A stretch of DNA of 64,000 nucleotides from Andreprevotia chitinilytica DSM 18519 (GCF_000711875.1 NZ_JONM01000011.1:85979-149978), one strand, 5' to 3'. Shown: positions 43,629 to 52,834, counted from the first letter of the stretch. Program-made: numbers and translations. Notes: generated by a model from the letters alone, not told the origin.

Positions 43629-45401
43629 TCAAGCCAAGTCATTTGCATGATGAATCATCTTGATCAAATCCATAACCCTATCACGCAAATCAAGTACATC
43701 CAGATCAGCCGGTTTTTCACACACAGCCTTCGCAACCTTTACTTTATCAACACCATCCACTTTCGTACCATCATTCGCTTTAAAAGGGAGGACATGATCA
43801 TACAGATTTTCTTTCAATCTCTTGCCAAATCGCCCATAGCAAGTTTGCAAAGCTGCAGTCATATCATCTTTCGGAATATAATTTTCAATCTCTCTCCCAG
43901 CAGAGATCCAAGCTAGACCGCCATGCTCATTCAATTCATTCTGAATACGCAGTTTAGTAGCATTGATCGGTGCATCAGCATGGGTCTTATCGCTATCAAT
44001 CACTACAGCTAGATTCCGATTAAGACATCGAAGCGCTATTAGCACCTCGACATCCGAGTCATTCACAACATCCAATTCTTTAGCGCTCAAATGACTTAAC
44101 AGTCGACCACCATAAAACATGATTGAATACTCAATTCCCTCTCGCAAACCTGGATCAACCGAAGCAATCCAGTGACGAATATAAATTCGATCAGATGGGC
44201 CTTCCACCCAAACCACGGCATTAGCTTGCAACAAATCAGATGCCCTGTAGCCTAAATCACGACAGATATCGAATTTATCACCAGATGAAACAGCGGCAGA
44301 TATCTTCGTTTTGCCTTCATGATTTGTCACATGGAAAATTGCCGAATTAGGCGTGTCAATTAAGCTAGCCGAGTGAGTGGCAATAAAATATTGATTGGTA
44401 GTTTGTTCCTGCAAATACCGCATCAGTCGTCTCTGTAGCAAAGGGTGCAAATGAATTTCCGGCTCTTCAATACAGACAATTTGCTCTTCCATCAATGAGC
44501 AGAAAGCAGCCAACATCACTACTTCGTGAATACCTGTCCCGAGGGAATCTAGCGGCAACACCTTGTTATCCATGTGCACAAGCACATGTTCCCGATCATG
44601 TGGAATTTCAATATTTGCACTAGCATTTTTCACAACTGATTTTAGAAATTCATTAATACGTTGAAATTTTTGTATTTTTGCTCGTTCCATCACACCAGGA
44701 TTTTGCAAACGAGCCAACTCATCAATCAATCCTTGACCACCCCAACCTGAAAACTCAAGGCCTTTTGGCGAAATCTCTCTAAATGCTGGGATAAGGCCAA
44801 TTCGCGGCAACCTAGTATTTATTCTACCCAAGATAGCTTCAATTGTTTCCTTCACCCAAGTATCCACCCCGCCGCCACGTTTACCAGTGTAGGTCGCCCA
44901 GATGGCATTCCACATCAAATCATGAGGGGCTGTTTTTACAACAAAATCCAAATTTAATTCTTTACCGAATGGAACTAATGTGGGCTTTCCAGACTTGCGC
45001 TCCAACCAAATGAGCTCATCGTCACCCAACATGGAAACGATATAGTCAATTGTCTTCGTTCTTATTGAGTCATTTACCCCTGGCGACCACACTTCTTCAA
45101 TATCTGCACGTAATTTGGCGCTCGAAACTCCAATCCCCATACGAACCAAATTCCTAGATGCCCCTTGGTGGGCATCCAAATCTAACAAATCAACAACTTT
45201 GTTAGGATTAAACGTATTTGGGGAACTACAGACCAACGGCACGAGATGATTCGCGATGAAATGTAGCACACATGATTTCCCAGAATTATTGGGGCCAACC
45301 ATGAAATTGAAGCGACGAAAAGGACCAACATATGCAGGATTGTCACCAACTCCTCGATAATTCCCCAACGCAACTCCGTGCAAGAAAACCGAATCAGTCA
45401 T
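43629..45401 (-). CDS. OLD-family ATPase/TOPRIM nuclease
   Basis: 590 residues. An ABC-type ATPase with Walker A GPNNSGKS (about residues 36-43), a signature-like LDSLGTGIHEVV and Walker B VCIEEPEIHLHP (about 308-319) is followed by a TOPRIM nuclease with Glu in VVWVEGPSDR (about 395) and DSDK (about 468). This is the class-1 OLD architecture, shared with GajA of Gabija and other anti-phage nucleases. No GajB helicase or reverse transcriptase is adjacent; the neighbour is a membrane protein. Base composition is AT-richer than core genes, as expected of defence genes. Confidence 0.82.
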   Translation of the reverse strand: MTDSVFLHGVALGNYRGVGDNPAYVGPFRRFNFMVGPNNSGKSCVLHFIANHLVPLVCSSPNTFNPNKVVDLLDLDAHQGASRNLVRMGIGVSSAKLRADIEEVWSPGVNDSIRTKTIDYIVSMLGDDELIWLERKSGKPTLVPFGKELNLDFVVKTAPHDLMWNAIWATYTGKRGGGVDTWVKETIEAILGRINTRLPRIGLIPAFREISPKGLEFSGWGGQGLIDELARLQNPGVMERAKIQKFQRINEFLKSVVKNASANIEIPHDREHVLVHMDNKVLPLDSLGTGIHEVVMLAAFCSLMEEQIVCIEEPEIHLHPLLQRRLMRYLQEQTTNQYFIATHSASLIDTPNSAIFHVTNHEGKTKISAAVSSGDKFDICRDLGYRASDLLQANAVVWVEGPSDRIYIRHWIASVDPGLREGIEYSIMFYGGRLLSHLSAKELDVVNDSDVEVLIALRCLNRNLAVVIDSDKTHADAPINATKLRIQNELNEHGGLAWISAGREIENYIPKDDMTAALQTCYGRFGKRLKENLYDHVLPFKANDGTKVDGVDKVKVAKAVCEKPADLDVLDLRDRVMDLIKMIHHANDLA

Positions 45402-45453
45402 TTCCAGCGCTCAATTCATTCATCTATTTCCACTCCAAGCATGACCTCCAAAA

Positions 45454-45480
45454 AAATGGCGCATTTAAAATGCGCCATTT
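45454..45480. terminator. Bidirectional hairpin upstream of the OLD gene
   Basis: Perfect 11-bp arms AAATGGCGCAT/ATGCGCCATTT with a 5-base loop, preceded by an A-run. It insulates the OLD gene from the repeat array on its 5' side. Confidence 0.7.
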
Positions 45481-45490
45481 GTGAGTTAAT

Positions 45491-45660
45491 CCATAGTTCC
45501 GAATTGCTATTCTTTAAAAATCAATAACTTATGAAAAAGTGTAAAGCCATAGTTCTGAATCAAAATACAGCCATAATTCCGAATTCGTTCCGAATGCAGG
45601 CGTAGTTCCGAATTCGCTCCAAATACCGCAATAGTTCTGAATTGGCTCCAGGCATGGGGT
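45491..45660. repeat. Array of ~30-bp degenerate repeats, IS-end-like
   Basis: Five copies of a unit with core ATAGTTCCGAATTCG (near 45493, 45550, 45574, 45603 and 45631), spaced mostly about 30 bp and often followed by CTCCAAAT-type sequence. Multiple terminal repeats like this occur at IS21-family ends. No transposase is present. The rest of 45402-46134 shows no gene beyond short frames without ribosome-binding sites. Confidence 0.55.
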
Positions 45661-46134
45661 GCGGAGATGAAACAGGGGTAGCCGTGGCCTGCATCCGCAA
45701 CAGTTCATCGATCTGGCCGAAGCCGGCTTGACACCGTGAGCCGGCACTTCGACCGGTGAGCTTCATCCGTCGAGAGAATTGTTCAGAGCATGGTTAGACG
45801 CTACGTGCCGCAGTGGCTTGCGGCGGTCAAGGAAGAGCGCAATATCACGTCGAGGAACGACGTAGCAAGCGAATACCAGAATTGCCGTCAATCACGGCCA
45901 GCGCCGTATATGGTTGCGCTGCAAATGGCTTCCGGGATTCTGGTGATGCCCGACGCAGCGGTTCCTAGCATCGTCAACAGAAGCAATATCCACTGAGTGC
46001 TGCAGCATGCAACACCAGCGCGCGTCAGTTAAAACTGGCACCGCAGTCAACGATCACCAGCGCCTGCACGTGCCCTCAGGTTGGCGTTACACCTTGTTTT
46101 GCTAAGACATGAGCATGCATGCAATACTCATCAC

Positions 46135-46230
46135 ATGACGACCGCATCACTTCAACAATTGCACCATCTTCACGGCTCGATATATCGCGCTGCGGTGATG
46201 CTCGTCGACATGTTTTACAAGGCTTCTTGA
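46135..46230 (+). CDS. Candidate leader peptide with clustered His codons
   Basis: 31 codons beginning MTTASLQQLHHLHGS, with three His codons among four consecutive codons, and a stop at 46228-46230. A 7-bp hairpin GCTTCTT/AAGAAGC (46222-46241) overlaps the stop, and a terminator follows 35 bases later, before a HisRS-like gene. That layout is typical of amino-acid attenuators. No good ribosome-binding site is visible, which weakens the case. Confidence 0.4.
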   Translation: MTTASLQQLHHLHGSIYRAAVMLVDMFYKAS

Positions 46231-46264
46231 GACAAAGAAGCTAAGTCAGATCCAAGCAAACCAA

Positions 46265-46285
46265 GGCGCCAATGGCGCCTTTTTT
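46265..46285 (+). terminator. Terminator between the His-codon ORF and the HisRS-like gene
   Basis: GGCGCC-AAT-GGCGCC followed by six T residues: a textbook rho-independent terminator located upstream of a co-directional gene, hence a likely attenuator. Confidence 0.8.
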
Positions 46286-46337
46286 GTTGCGCGTCGAAAC
46301 CGTGCAATCCCCCCTGCCGTTCCAAGGAGAACGTGAA

Positions 46338-46995
46338 ATGACCATGATCAGAGGCACGCAAATCTATATTGGCCAAGAGGCCGCCGAACTACGTAGCTTG
46401 GAAAACCGCTTCAGGAGCTGTCTTCATTGAGGAGGCTGCGAAAGAGGTCATCTTGCCCGCGCTATGGCAACAAGATACTTACGTAACCAAAGCTGGTGGC
46501 AGTGAGATCATCGATCAAATGTGGGCATTTGCCGATAAAAAAGGGCGGCCTTGTTGTCTGATTCCAGAAGCGACTGCGATTTTCCAAGAGCGGGCAAAGA
46601 CCTTTCTCGACGGAAACAAAGAAGGGCTTTTCTTCTATATTGCACGCTGTTACCGCTACGAACGCCCACAGGCGGGGCGCTACCGAGAATTTACTCAGCT
46701 CGGATTTGAATACCTCAGTCCTGATCCTGCAGCCGCTCGATCTTATAGCTTCGACTTATGTCGTAAATTCCTGGATGCACTTGGTTTGGATTACGAAGCC
46801 GATGAATCTACGCGACGTGGATTAACCTACTACCTTGGCGGAGATGGTTTTGAAATCCGGTCTCCTGTTCTCGGCGCGCAAAAACAAGTAGCGGGCGGTG
46901 GGGCATATGCTGAAGGAGCAGGATTCGGCATTGGCTTGGAACGCCTTGCTTTGGCCATCCAGCTGGGCAAAGGTGAGAAATGTGAACCGTATTGA
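46338..46995 (+). pseudogene. Histidyl-tRNA-synthetase-like catalytic-core protein with a one-base frameshift
   Basis: A strong AAGGAG precedes the ATG at 46338. The frame reads MTMIRGTQIYIGQEAAELRS-LENRFRS and then, after removing one base (T at about 46419), VFIEEAAKEVILPALW through class-II motif 2 (RCYRYERPQAGRYREF, TQLGFE) to motif 3 (GAGFGIGLERLALAI). The repaired protein is about 218 residues: a HisRS/HisZ-like core without an anticodon-binding domain. The break could be a recent mutation, a sequencing error or programmed shifting; AGGAG (46413-46417) precedes CAT-TGA, but at poor spacing. Confidence 0.65.
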
Positions 46996-47039
46996 TTTAT
47001 TGATAATCAGCATGGCTGATAGTGCGTAAAGCCATCGGC

Positions 47040-47068
47040 GTGTGGGCGGCTAACAAAGCCGCCCACAC
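47040..47068 (+). terminator. Stem-loop after the HisRS-like gene
   Basis: Perfect 12-bp arms GTGTGGGCGGCT/AGCCGCCCACAC, 5-base loop, about 45 bases after the stop. There is no T-run, so termination is probable but not certain. Confidence 0.55.
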
Positions 47069-47197
47069 AGTTAAAGCTGGAAGCCAGCATTTCTCGCGAC
47101 ATACCAGCGAGGCAACACCGAAATGCCGTGAGTAAATAGCGTATTTCGGCAGCATGTTTTACGGCGAGTACTTCCTCTTGATCAAGATCTTCCCGCT

Positions 47198-48445
47198 TCA
47201 AGTGGCTACAGTTTTCCGATTATTTTTCAAAGCTCGCAGTATCAGCATGACGCACCAAATAACCGCCATTGCCGAATTGCCAATTAATAGCCATCCTGCA
47301 TCTGGCGTCATTGTCATTAACGTTAAGGGGCTCATGCCGTAGAGTCCAGGCACTGCTATGGATAGGCCCGCCACAATCATTATGGCTACTGCCATTGACA
47401 GCGCAATGCATAGCACCTTGCGTAACTTATTTGGCAGTTTCTGAGCAGGTTCATTCCATTTTCGCCAGATGGTTGCCCCGATCCAACAGATGAATAACGC
47501 TTGCCCCGTCAATAATGCGAGTAGCGCTACGAGCGGCAAAGGCAGACCGGGTTCCAGTTGCAATGGCGTAGCAACTTCACCGCGCAGTTGACGGACGATC
47601 TGCGGTCCCAGCTCCGAGAGATGTGGTCCAGTTAAATTGGCGTTGGCATTGAGCAATAGTGCGCAACCCCATCCGGCATCCAGGTCAATCGCCATATAGG
47701 TGTGATAATTCGCGGTCGCCCCTTCATGCACGATCAGCGATGGGTCAGCCGCATCATAGGTCCACCCCATGGCGTACATACCGTGCACCCAGGCCGCGAC
47801 AGCGGAACGATGAAGCGTGTCGATACCTGTAGCAGAAAGCACGCGCGCGTTACCTACTTGGCCGCCGTTGAGCTGAGCCATCAAGTAACGGCCCATGTCT
47901 CCTGCATTCGAATACACATATCCAGCAGGAAGATTACTCTCCAAGTGCGGAACCCTATTCGCAGCGATGGCGTGGCCGAACCAATAGCGAGCGCCTAGCG
48001 CCACTTCGCTACGCAATGCCTCGTCCTCGGAGGCCGTGCTGGTGCGCATGCCAAGTGGCAGGAAAACATGCTGGCGCAGATATTGGCCGTAGGGCTCATG
48101 GGAGACCGCTTCAATAGCCGCCCCAAGAATGACATAGTTAAGATTGGAATACTCGAAGCGAGCCCCTGGTTCAGCGCTAAGTCGCAGGTCGCTGAGGGTA
48201 TGTATGCGATGCTGTAATGCATCTGCTGCTGTATCGGTAGCAGCAAAGCCAGCCATGCCATCACGCGTGGAAATACCGCTTTGATGATTCAAAAGTTGCC
48301 GTACCGTGATCTGCGCTGAAGCCACGGGATCTGCCAATCGAAAGTTGGGCAGATATCGTTGGACTGGCGCATCGAACTCCAACTTGTGAGCCTCGACGAG
48401 CTGCATGACGGCCAGCGCGGTGAATGACTTCGTCAGTGAACCCAA
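47198..48445 (-). CDS. Serine hydrolase of the class-C beta-lactamase family with a membrane tail, 5' end damaged
   Basis: At least 415 residues. The penicillin-binding fold motifs are intact: GSLTKS (S-x-x-K), YSNLNY (Y-x-N) and VHEGATAN (H-x-G). After a ~300-residue catalytic domain come three or four hydrophobic helices that would anchor it in the membrane. The frame stays open ~90 bases upstream of the TTG at 48445 and encodes good family sequence (KGYGIRDTDNHPVTPNSLF) but has no start codon and lacks the usual first ~30 residues. The 5' end therefore appears lost, and function is doubtful. Confidence 0.65.
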   Translation of the reverse strand: MGSLTKSFTALAVMQLVEAHKLEFDAPVQRYLPNFRLADPVASAQITVRQLLNHQSGISTRDGMAGFAATDTAADALQHRIHTLSDLRLSAEPGARFEYSNLNYVILGAAIEAVSHEPYGQYLRQHVFLPLGMRTSTASEDEALRSEVALGARYWFGHAIAANRVPHLESNLPAGYVYSNAGDMGRYLMAQLNGGQVGNARVLSATGIDTLHRSAVAAWVHGMYAMGWTYDAADPSLIVHEGATANYHTYMAIDLDAGWGCALLLNANANLTGPHLSELGPQIVRQLRGEVATPLQLEPGLPLPLVALLALLTGQALFICWIGATIWRKWNEPAQKLPNKLRKVLCIALSMAVAIMIVAGLSIAVPGLYGMSPLTLMTMTPDAGWLLIGNSAMAVIWCVMLILRALKNNRKTVAT

Positions 48446-48962
48446 TAAAAATAAGCTATTTGGCGTTACTGGATGATTGTCAGTGTCGCGTATCCCATAC
48501 CCTTTTACATGAACGATGTTTAATGACGACTTTGGCCATGATGACGTCCCCCTTTAGGTTGAGCTTTGACTGATTTGGATGATTGTTTGCCAGGGGAATT
48601 CGAAAACCCCAGATTTGCCTCTTTCGCTTTGGTTGTTACGTGATGATGAACAATGTGGCGGAAGTGCTCGTCTCGCCCACTCCAATGATTTCTCAGAGCC
48701 GCTATGCGTCGCGCGGAATACAACAATCAGTTGCACCTGCACGCAATGAACCTGAATTTAGCAGTTAATCCCACGAAGTACAGCCGCCGCCGCATAGGAT
48801 GCATTAAGAAAGTGAAGCACTTCACATTATCAGGCGTAACGCGTCGCCTGCACGTCCTAATCAATTGAGTAAAGGCAAAGCAACCAATAGCAACTCGTTT
48901 TTAATCCTACGGTTTAGTGACATCGGTACCACGCGATACATTCGATAGCCGATCCGTGTGCG
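48446..48962. other. Stretch without an intact gene
   Basis: It contains ~90 bases of the truncated 5' part of the serine hydrolase frame and otherwise only short frames. No repeat or RNA recognised. Confidence 0.4.
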
Positions 48963-49718
48963 TTAGACCGCATGGCAAAACAAAATCTGCTTCGGTGACT
49001 GCGTTGTGAACGGTGATCCGTCGTAGTCACCCAATCGCTGCACGACGTCGAATCCATTGAACCGGCAAAGCGCCAGCAACTCTTCCGGGAAGAAGCATCG
49101 CATGCTGACCGCCTTTGTCCTGAGGTATTCACCGTTACGCAGGTAATAGAGTTCGAATCGCAGGATCTGGCTTGCCGCGTCATAGGACGAGGTGGCGTCG
49201 ACTCGAATTTCCTTTCCTTCCGCGTCGACGATGGACTTGTGATGGTAACGAGCGGGTGCCGACCGAGCCAGCTTGCTGATGTCGGGATTGAACACATCGA
49301 GGATCAAAGTACCGCCGGGCGCTAGTACGTTCCGCGCGGAACGGAGAAACGCGTTGACCGAGTCGAAATCGTGCAGATGCTGCATGGCGTTGGTCGCCGA
49401 AAAAATCAACGAAAAGTGCTGTTCCGAATGGATGGCTCGACAGTCTTGCTCAAGCCAGGTCACGGGGAGCGCTTCGGCCTGTGACTTGCGGCGCGCTAGG
49501 TCAAGCATCGAGCGCGTCACGTCCAGCCCCGTGATCGCGATGCCTGCGCGGGCGATGGGCAACGTGATACGCCCGGTTCCACAAGCCACCTCCAATACAG
49601 GGCCATGCGCTTGCTTGGCCTGCTCGATAAAAAACGCAGCGTCATGCTGACGGTCAGCAAATTCCAGATCGTAGAATTCAGCGTCTTCATAGACTGCCAT
49701 GTCGGCAAGGGGCGTCAC
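48963..49718 (-). CDS. SAM-dependent class-I methyltransferase
   Basis: About 251 residues. The SAM-binding motif PVLEVACGTGRITLPIA is followed by GLDVTRSMLDLA and the motif IV/V region GGTLILDVFNPD of small-molecule methyltransferases. A GTG at 49718, one base after the aminotransferase stop and preceded by AAGGA, is preferred; an ATG at 49700 and a TTG at 49748 are alternatives. It is the third gene of a coupled radical-SAM/aminotransferase/methyltransferase operon. The methyl acceptor is unknown. Confidence 0.8.
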   Translation of the reverse strand: MTPLADMAVYEDAEFYDLEFADRQHDAAFFIEQAKQAHGPVLEVACGTGRITLPIARAGIAITGLDVTRSMLDLARRKSQAEALPVTWLEQDCRAIHSEQHFSLIFSATNAMQHLHDFDSVNAFLRSARNVLAPGGTLILDVFNPDISKLARSAPARYHHKSIVDAEGKEIRVDATSSYDAASQILRFELYYLRNGEYLRTKAVSMRCFFPEELLALCRFNGFDVVQRLGDYDGSPFTTQSPKQILFCHAV

Positions 49719-49719
49719 G

Positions 49720-50745
49720 TCAGGTTCGTCCTTGAGGTTGTTGAGCAAATGCGCTGGAAAGGCTGGTCAGGATGCTGCCGTTCCAGTCTTGCGAGCCAAA
49801 TGCGCTCGCGGGGATCGCCAGCAGGCGATGTTCGTTCAAGAGTTGCTCGGCGCTGAATGGCACCGGAAAGAAGTAGCAACCAGGGGCACAGTCTGCAAAC
49901 TCGATCAGCCTCGAATCGCGAATCGCCTCCGGCAACCTTTCAGTAAGACGGCATGCGCGCGCGTGAAGTGCATCGACAACCTGAGCTGGGCAGCCGGCTT
50001 CAGCAGAAAGGAACTGCTGCGCGAACCACAACTGCGTTGCGGATGGCGGATCCTCCCGGAAATCGGCTCCGAATCCCGCGCAATCCTCACCCACCAGTGC
50101 CACACCGAATGTCTCGGGGCTCAGCCAGCCCTTGGTGGCCGAATGCAGGAGAATTGCGCGCCCGGTCTGCAGCAGCTTCATCGTGGTTGGATGAAACGGT
50201 GTGTCCAGGTCGTAGACGCAGTCGATGAGCAGCCTCCGGCTGGGCGACGCATCAAGCCATGCCATGAGCGCGCTGCATTCTTCGTTATGCAGGAATCGCC
50301 CCAGCGGCTTGAGCGGATTTGCGATCAGAAGATATTCCGGACCATGGATTCCCTTTGCTGCGGGAATGCTCGGCGTGGGCAGCGTCAAGAATGCTTGGGC
50401 TTGGATGCCCGCCGCAGACGCGAGCGCCCAGTAGACGGGATAGACGTCCGCCGGCAGCCACAGGCTGGCACCGTCCACTGCCAGTCTCCTGAAAATCAGT
50501 TGCAACGCGTGTCGCACGCCTCGGCAGACCAGTGCCCGGCGCGAGTGCTGGATGTCGAACCCATAGCGCTGAAGCCAAGCCCGTGCGAGATCGCAGCGAT
50601 AAACCCGCTCGTGCGTCTCCGATGGAGCGAGACGTGGCTGTAACGACGCCAGGGTGCCGTAAAGGTTCGTTTCCGCGCAATCCACCACGCCGGGGATCGT
50701 GTGCAGGCATGCTTCGCGCCACAACCGGAAAGCCGCAAAGTTCAT
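49720..50745 (-). CDS. PLP-dependent aminotransferase-fold protein (class I/II)
   Basis: 341 residues. Fold-type I features are present: Lys205 in HSATKGWLSP as the likely PLP lysine, IDCVYD (about 174-179) with the cofactor Asp and Tyr, and ANPLKPLGRF (about 142-151) like the NPxNPTG loop. It is somewhat shorter than typical aspartate-type enzymes. Its ATG overlaps the radical-SAM stop as ATGA, so the two are translationally coupled. It may be an aminotransferase, decarboxylase or lyase acting on the radical-SAM product. Confidence 0.75.
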   Translation of the reverse strand: MNFAAFRLWREACLHTIPGVVDCAETNLYGTLASLQPRLAPSETHERVYRCDLARAWLQRYGFDIQHSRRALVCRGVRHALQLIFRRLAVDGASLWLPADVYPVYWALASAAGIQAQAFLTLPTPSIPAAKGIHGPEYLLIANPLKPLGRFLHNEECSALMAWLDASPSRRLLIDCVYDLDTPFHPTTMKLLQTGRAILLHSATKGWLSPETFGVALVGEDCAGFGADFREDPPSATQLWFAQQFLSAEAGCPAQVVDALHARACRLTERLPEAIRDSRLIEFADCAPGCYFFPVPFSAEQLLNEHRLLAIPASAFGSQDWNGSILTSLSSAFAQQPQGRT

Positions 50746-52082
50746 TTCAGATCCTCCACGGCGAGTTCGCTTGCACGGTCTTCCAGTGACGCGTAGCAGC
50801 GGCCGTCAGCCATCACGTTCCAGCTCCGGGCGGTGCCATGCGTACGCTCCCAGTACAGGCTTGGCTCGGTATAGGCAGCAATGCGCATCAATCTGCCTGC
50901 CCATTCGCCAACAAAGACAGGAGCTCCCCATGGCAGCCGGTGTTCGACGGAAAAACCCGATCGCCCGGCAAAGCCGGTGACAAGCGCAAGCGGCACCTGA
51001 TGCTGTCGGCTCCAGTCGTTCGCGGCGCGATCGAAATACATCGATTCCGTACTCGCCGAAACATACAGTTCCTTGAAGCAGATCTCCTCGATGCCTTGGT
51101 CTGCTGCCCATGTCAGGTACTGACCGAGCACCTGTTCATCCTCGACGCCGCCATGCTGCAGAACGCAGATGAGACGCAGGCGGAGATCCGGCCAAAGATG
51201 AAGATGTTCGCGCCATGTGCGAGCCAGTTCCTCGACCGGCGTGTGCAGCTTCATGATGCGCTCGTTATGCGTTGCGTCGAAGTGATGACGGGAGATGGCC
51301 AGCACCTGCAGTCCGGCATCATGCAGGGCCCGCAGATGCGCGATCCGGTCGGCTTCCGTTTGCGTTGCAAGAACATGGCCGTTGGAAATCAGGACGACCT
51401 TGCTGAATCGCTCCCCGCAGCAGGCGACCAGTTTCTCCAACTGCGCAAAGGGCAATAGGGTCGGCTCACCGCCACCAGTGATCACGGCGCGCTCGGCACC
51501 GTGTGCAACAGCCGCATCGAGCCAAGCGCCGAACGTGTCCCAGTCTGGTCGGTATTGAGCCTGCTCGCTGGAAATCGACGCCTTTGAAAAGCAAAATGCA
51601 CATTTCGCCTGACAGCCCTGTGCGATGGGCAGGATGGACAGGGTTCGGGGCCGCAGGTCTACGAACCGCTGGAGTTGTTGGTTCGACAACCGCAGCGATG
51701 CTGCGGTCGCCTCCTCTACGACGGTGCGGCGTAACGCCATGCCCTCTTCGCCAAGCTCAAGGTCATAGAGTGCGGTGAGCCTGATCCGGTCCGAATGGAT
51801 AAACCTCCCCAATCCGGTGTTCGTGTTTTCATGAAGAAGCGATGGCTCGACCTCGGTTTCCAGTGCAATCAGCCGATTACCCGGAATTGCCAGCTTCTCC
51901 ATCAACTGCGAAGCCTTGCGGTAGCCAATCTCAAGCTCGCTGCGATCCAGCAGATAGAAACGGTCGGGATAAGTACTCTCGGGAATACCTGCCTTCGCAT
52001 AGCAAAGCGAGTACTTGTCGAATGCACGTGCGAAGTTGGACAGCACGGTAACGTGATAGAGCTTTTTGTTCTTCTCAACCAT
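50742..52082 (-). CDS. Radical-SAM enzyme, specificity unknown
   Basis: 446 residues. The [4Fe-4S] motif C157-x3-C161-x2-C164 sits in IAQGCQAKCAFCFSKAS, followed by GGGEPTLL (203-210) and further radical-SAM strands (KVVLISNGHVL). An unusual ~150-residue N-terminal extension precedes the barrel. The C-terminus has no obvious extra cluster motif (no SPASM pattern). It is the first gene of a three-gene operon. No precursor-peptide ORF was seen next to it, so a small-molecule rather than a RiPP product is favoured. Confidence 0.82.
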   Translation of the reverse strand: MVEKNKKLYHVTVLSNFARAFDKYSLCYAKAGIPESTYPDRFYLLDRSELEIGYRKASQLMEKLAIPGNRLIALETEVEPSLLHENTNTGLGRFIHSDRIRLTALYDLELGEEGMALRRTVVEEATAASLRLSNQQLQRFVDLRPRTLSILPIAQGCQAKCAFCFSKASISSEQAQYRPDWDTFGAWLDAAVAHGAERAVITGGGEPTLLPFAQLEKLVACCGERFSKVVLISNGHVLATQTEADRIAHLRALHDAGLQVLAISRHHFDATHNERIMKLHTPVEELARTWREHLHLWPDLRLRLICVLQHGGVEDEQVLGQYLTWAADQGIEEICFKELYVSASTESMYFDRAANDWSRQHQVPLALVTGFAGRSGFSVEHRLPWGAPVFVGEWAGRLMRIAAYTEPSLYWERTHGTARSWNVMADGRCYASLEDRASELAVEDLK

Positions 52083-52315
52083 GAGCGGAATCCGGGAAAG
52101 GCATGCTTCGAGCTTGGCACACCGTTATTGTGGAGTGACCCGTTTGGGCAGTCAGCATGTTCAGACTGCGTGCGCCTCGACGCGGGCGCGCACTTGAGCC
52201 CAGCGACATATGAATCGGCAGTTTGCCATCATCGAATACCGTTTCGTGCGCGTCACACCAATCACTTGCATCCGCACTCCACGCGAGTCGCAAATAGCGT
52301 GAAAAACGTCGCAAC

Positions 52316-52834
52316 TCACAGTTGTCGCCACGACAATATCCATTGCCGTTGGTCGCTGGTTTCCGGTGAATGCGGATGCCGATCTACCTTGGCAACCGAC
52401 TGCCAAAGCCCATCCAACTGCGCTATAGCGTCATCAGGCTGGTTACCTTGCTCGACCAAATAACAGCCGATCACGGTGCCGGTTCGGCCAACGCCACCCC
52501 AGCAATGAACGTAGACGGTATGGCCGTCGTGCAATGCCGCCTGGATCGCGTCCAGTATCTCCCGCATGGTACCGGCAGAATCTGGAACGGATTTATCGCG
52601 GATAGCAAACCGCCGGTGGATAACAGGCTGGCCCTCAGAGGTATTTTCGGGAAGAAGGTCGGCATAGAGCGCGAGCTCGCCTTCTTCGGTCAAATCCAGA
52701 AAGTAGCTCACCCCCAAGTCCAGATACGCCTGCAGTTTTTCCAGCGAGCTCTCGATATCCAGATTGCGTGGGTATTCACCGGCGAGAAGCTTTCCGGGCA
52801 CAGCCCAATAGGTATTCGAATTTGGTAGCTTCAT
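52316..52834 (-). CDS. Dual-specificity/tyrosine-phosphatase-like protein
   Basis: 172 residues from the ATG at 52834. The cysteine phosphatase loop VHCWGGVGRTGTV (Cys111, Arg117) is intact, with a general-acid region rich in Asp before it. Atypical members of this family dephosphorylate nucleotides or RNA ends rather than proteins. Its start lies one base after the stop of the RNA 2'-phosphotransferase gene, so it is translated from the same mRNA. In this cluster it could remove phosphate from ADP-ribose phosphates (inference). Confidence 0.82.
   Translation of the reverse strand: MKLPNSNTYWAVPGKLLAGEYPRNLDIESSLEKLQAYLDLGVSYFLDLTEEGELALYADLLPENTSEGQPVIHRRFAIRDKSVPDSAGTMREILDAIQAALHDGHTVYVHCWGGVGRTGTVIGCYLVEQGNQPDDAIAQLDGLWQSVAKVDRHPHSPETSDQRQWILSWRQL

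Noticed and set aside
45491..45660. CRISPR array
   Set aside because: Repeats are degenerate, only five, and the intervening bases are not uniform spacers; no cas gene is in the window.
45790..45996. 68-codon plus-strand frame next to the IS-end repeats
   Set aside because: No ribosome-binding site, no homology seen, composition not protein-like.
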